This document shows positions 6,388 through 8,089 of a DNA stretch of 8,089 bases, in pieces. Below the pieces are notes generated by a model, which was not told the DNA's origin, searched no databases, and saw only the letters and a list, made by a program, of their open reading frames with translations. The translations under genes and the position numbers were made by a program. Position 1 is the first letter of the stretch. Each line of letters opens with the position of its first letter. Source of the stretch: Anaerolineales bacterium (lineage in GTDB: Bacteria; Chloroflexota; Anaerolineae; Epilineales; JAANWY01); assembly GCA_018263655.1 (NCBI GenBank), contig JAANWY010000028.1, forward strand, positions 1-8,089, in the 5' to 3' direction.

Positions 6388-6511
6388 CTCACGCGCCCAG
6401 CTCCACCACTCAACGTTCGACAGGCGAACAGGACCCCGAAAGAGACGACGGCCAGGCCAAGAGGGAGATTCGTGGGTGCCGGCGCCAGCGCACACCGCTA
6501 AACTCGATAAG
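6388..6511. other. Convergent intergenic gap with a decayed repeat copy
   Basis: These 124 bp separate two genes that run toward each other. At 6416-6434 the order ttcgacaggc, then gaa, then caggac mirrors the repeat at 123-139 (ttcgacaggc, t, caggac), suggesting a degraded or variant copy. A 5-bp stem, gttcg (6415-6419) with cgaac (6425-6429), overlaps it. No T-run follows, so an intrinsic terminator is not supported for either gene. Confidence 0.4.
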
Positions 6512-7891
6512 CTACCGTGCATCCGGCGGTTCCACGTGAACGAGCATACGCCCAATGTGCGGTAATGCTGTCTTGAGGCGCTGCTCCAGTTCACTGGCCA
6601 GTTGATGTGCCTCCTCGACCGAGGTCCGCCGGTCACACAGGCAGTGCACGATCAGCAGAAGCTGGCCTTCCACCTCGCGCAGTGCGATATCGTGGCAGTC
6701 CCAGAGGCCGGCAATGTCGGCGGCCGTGTCCTCGATGATCTGCTCCACAGCCGGCAGTTCCCTGGTCCGCGGCTCACTTTCGGCTGCTCCGCTCGCAAGG
6801 GGCTCCAAGTGTGTGGTAACCGTCGAAATCTCGGGCACTTTGGCAGCAACCGTATCTTCGAGATCCGTGGCCAAATCGTGGGCCTCGGCCAAACTCAGCC
6901 CCTTCTCCAGCTCCAGGTGCAGACAGGCGTGCTTCCCACCATCCACGTCGAACACGTGGATCTCGTGGGGAGTCACGGGGAATTGGCCGGCTGCCCGCCG
7001 CACCGCCGCGACCACATCGGCATCGTCAGCCAGGGAAGACTGAGGCTCGATGTGGATCACAACGTCCCGTGCCCCCGGGATTTCATCCAGGAGCTTCGAT
7101 TTGACGTCGTGGCCGACGGCGTGGGCGCGCTCGATGCCGAGCTGGGGGTCGACCTGAATGTGCATGTCGATCCAGACCTCGTCCGACGGTCCGCGGCTGC
7201 GGATGGCGTGCGCTCCCTGTACGGCGTCGGTGGACAACGCGATCTGCTCGACGCGCTTCGGGTCGACGGCCACTGCATCAGCCAGGGTTTGCGAACTCTC
7301 ACGGATGATGTCGATGCCGATTTTGGCAATCACGAAGCTGATGACGATTGCCAGGAGTGGATCGGCGATGGGGTAGCCGGCCTGCACAGCAATCAATCCA
7401 CCCATAATCGAAAGGGAAACCCAGAAATCGGCTTGTGTGTGAGCGGCGTCGGCCTGGAGTAGGTCGCTTTGCAGCTCGCGTCCTTTGCGACCCTCGTAGC
7501 GACTGACCAGCAGTTGCAAAATCATGCTGAATATCAGTACGGCGAAGCTCCAGATGGTGACGTCGGGCGGCACGACCTCGCCGGTGAGTTGATCGATTGC
7601 ACTCCGGATCAGGCGCGCGAAGGTTGAGAACAGCATCACGGCGATGGCGGCCGCTGTTAGGGTCTCAAACTTGCGGTGACCGTAGGGGTGGGTCTCATCC
7701 GGCGGACGAGAGGCGAGATATACGCCGGCGAGCCCGATCACGTTCGAGGCTGAGTCGAACACAGAATCGATACCGCCGGCCAGGAGACTCAACGAGCCTG
7801 TCGCGTAGCCGACGACCAGCTTGGCGCCGGCTGCGGCGAGATTCAGCGTTAGCGTGACGATGAGTACGCGTCGTACAGCTTTGTAATGCAT
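6512..7891 (-). CDS. Cation diffusion facilitator (CDF) metal efflux transporter with three C-terminal dimerisation domains
   Basis: This 459-aa inner-membrane protein exports divalent metal, probably Zn, Fe or Mn, by proton antiport. Six membrane segments lie within residues 9-200. The metal site is intact: D42 and D46 (GIDSVFD) in TM2, and H151 and D155 (HTQAD) in TM5. This is the DD-HD set of FieF-like carriers. The signature HPYGH is at 68-72. Usual family members are about 300 aa with one cytosolic ferredoxin-like dimerisation domain. This one carries three, at about 208-283, 288-364 and 380-455. Each has an internal AH motif (AHAVGHDV, AHDLATDL, AHQLASEL) and ends in H-x-E-P (280-283, 361-364, 452-455). 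The ATG has no strong ribosome binding site. Its promoter is not clear; it transcribes away from the right-end repeat. The metal cannot be named with confidence. Confidence 0.93.
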   Translation of the reverse strand: MHYKAVRRVLIVTLTLNLAAAGAKLVVGYATGSLSLLAGGIDSVFDSASNVIGLAGVYLASRPPDETHPYGHRKFETLTAAAIAVMLFSTFARLIRSAIDQLTGEVVPPDVTIWSFAVLIFSMILQLLVSRYEGRKGRELQSDLLQADAAHTQADFWVSLSIMGGLIAVQAGYPIADPLLAIVISFVIAKIGIDIIRESSQTLADAVAVDPKRVEQIALSTDAVQGAHAIRSRGPSDEVWIDMHIQVDPQLGIERAHAVGHDVKSKLLDEIPGARDVVIHIEPQSSLADDADVVAAVRRAAGQFPVTPHEIHVFDVDGGKHACLHLELEKGLSLAEAHDLATDLEDTVAAKVPEISTVTTHLEPLASGAAESEPRTRELPAVEQIIEDTAADIAGLWDCHDIALREVEGQLLLIVHCLCDRRTSVEEAHQLASELEQRLKTALPHIGRMLVHVEPPDAR

Positions 7892-7973
7892 CGAAGAATT
7901 CTCGGATATGAAGTCTTTGATCTAGTGGTGTTCGGCATAAACAAGTCACCAGTTATCTGTCGAAATCACGGCC

Positions 7974-8089
7974 AGCGTCCCGAGTAGGCCGGAACGGAGT
8001 GGAGGCCGTATCGAGGGGTGCGGGTTCGGGATAGCACGGTACTTCGGTTCGAGCCGCACCCCTCGATACGCTCCGCTACTCGGGATGCT
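7974..8089. repeat. Right-end palindromic repeat, same family as the left core
   Basis: Arm 8007-8023 (cgtatcgaggggtgcgg) pairs perfectly with 8054-8070, and outer arm 7974-7987 (agcgtcccgagtag) pairs with 8076-8089 with one mismatch. The gap between the arms is asymmetric (19 bases left, 5 right), exactly where the left element is asymmetric. The 30-nt loop is 8024-8053. No open frame or terminator T-run is associated with it. It lies upstream of the CDF gene, and the window ends exactly at the outer arm. Confidence 0.75.

Noticed and set aside
6602..7462. Plus-strand open frame of 286 codons
   Set aside because: It lies wholly antisense to the CDF gene, whose protein has intact family motifs; long antisense frames are common in GC-rich DNA. 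It shows no recognisable motif.
7892..7973. Possible CDF promoter, minus-strand tcgaca as a -35
   Set aside because: The matching -10 at 16-18 bp is poor (about 3 of 6), so no promoter was called.

Overview
The window is a stretch of GC-rich bacterial chromosome (or a whole contig). It carries seven protein genes packed tightly on both strands, and a palindromic repeat element at each extreme end. The best guess for the source is Chloroflexota (Caldilineae/Anaerolineae-like). This rests on the lipoprotein with a long Pro/Thr linker before its folded domains, the large Zn-ribbon DNA-methylase-like protein, the small DUF gene pair, and the interspersed repeat of the 'ttcgacaggctcaggac' type. 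It is recognised from family knowledge, not from a search.

Layout. 1-177: nested inverted-repeat element with perfect 19-bp ends. 256-2454 (+): 732-aa Zn-ribbon DNA-methylase-like protein whose SAM-binding and catalytic motifs look eroded. 2440-3672 (-): secreted lipoprotein with three folded domains, overlapping the previous gene tail to tail by 15 bp. 3741-4772 (-): Gfo/Idh/MocA oxidoreductase. 4786-5508 (-): ThuA-like protein. 5509-5800: divergent promoter region with one near-consensus sigma70-type promoter in each direction. 5801-6115 and 6112-6387 (+): two small proteins in an ATGA-overlapping operon. 6512-7891 (-): cation diffusion facilitator with three cytosolic dimerisation domains in tandem. 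7974-8089: second palindromic repeat with the same design as the core of the first.

How the genes fit together. The ThuA-like protein and the oxidoreductase are 13 bp apart and form a sugar-oxidation module of the thuAB kind. The lipoprotein gene follows 68 bp later and may be read through from the same promoter. The CDF transporter exports divalent metal on its own. The methylase-like protein is a stand-alone gene with its own extended -10 promoter.

The small gene pair is the most open case. It is clearly less GC-rich than its neighbours, has an almost perfect promoter of its own and is translationally coupled, which is how small accessory modules such as toxin-antitoxin pairs are often built. 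Its function is not known to me. Together with the apparently inactive methylase, it is the part most worth following up. No tRNA, rRNA, CRISPR array, insertion-sequence transposase or convincing intrinsic terminator was seen.
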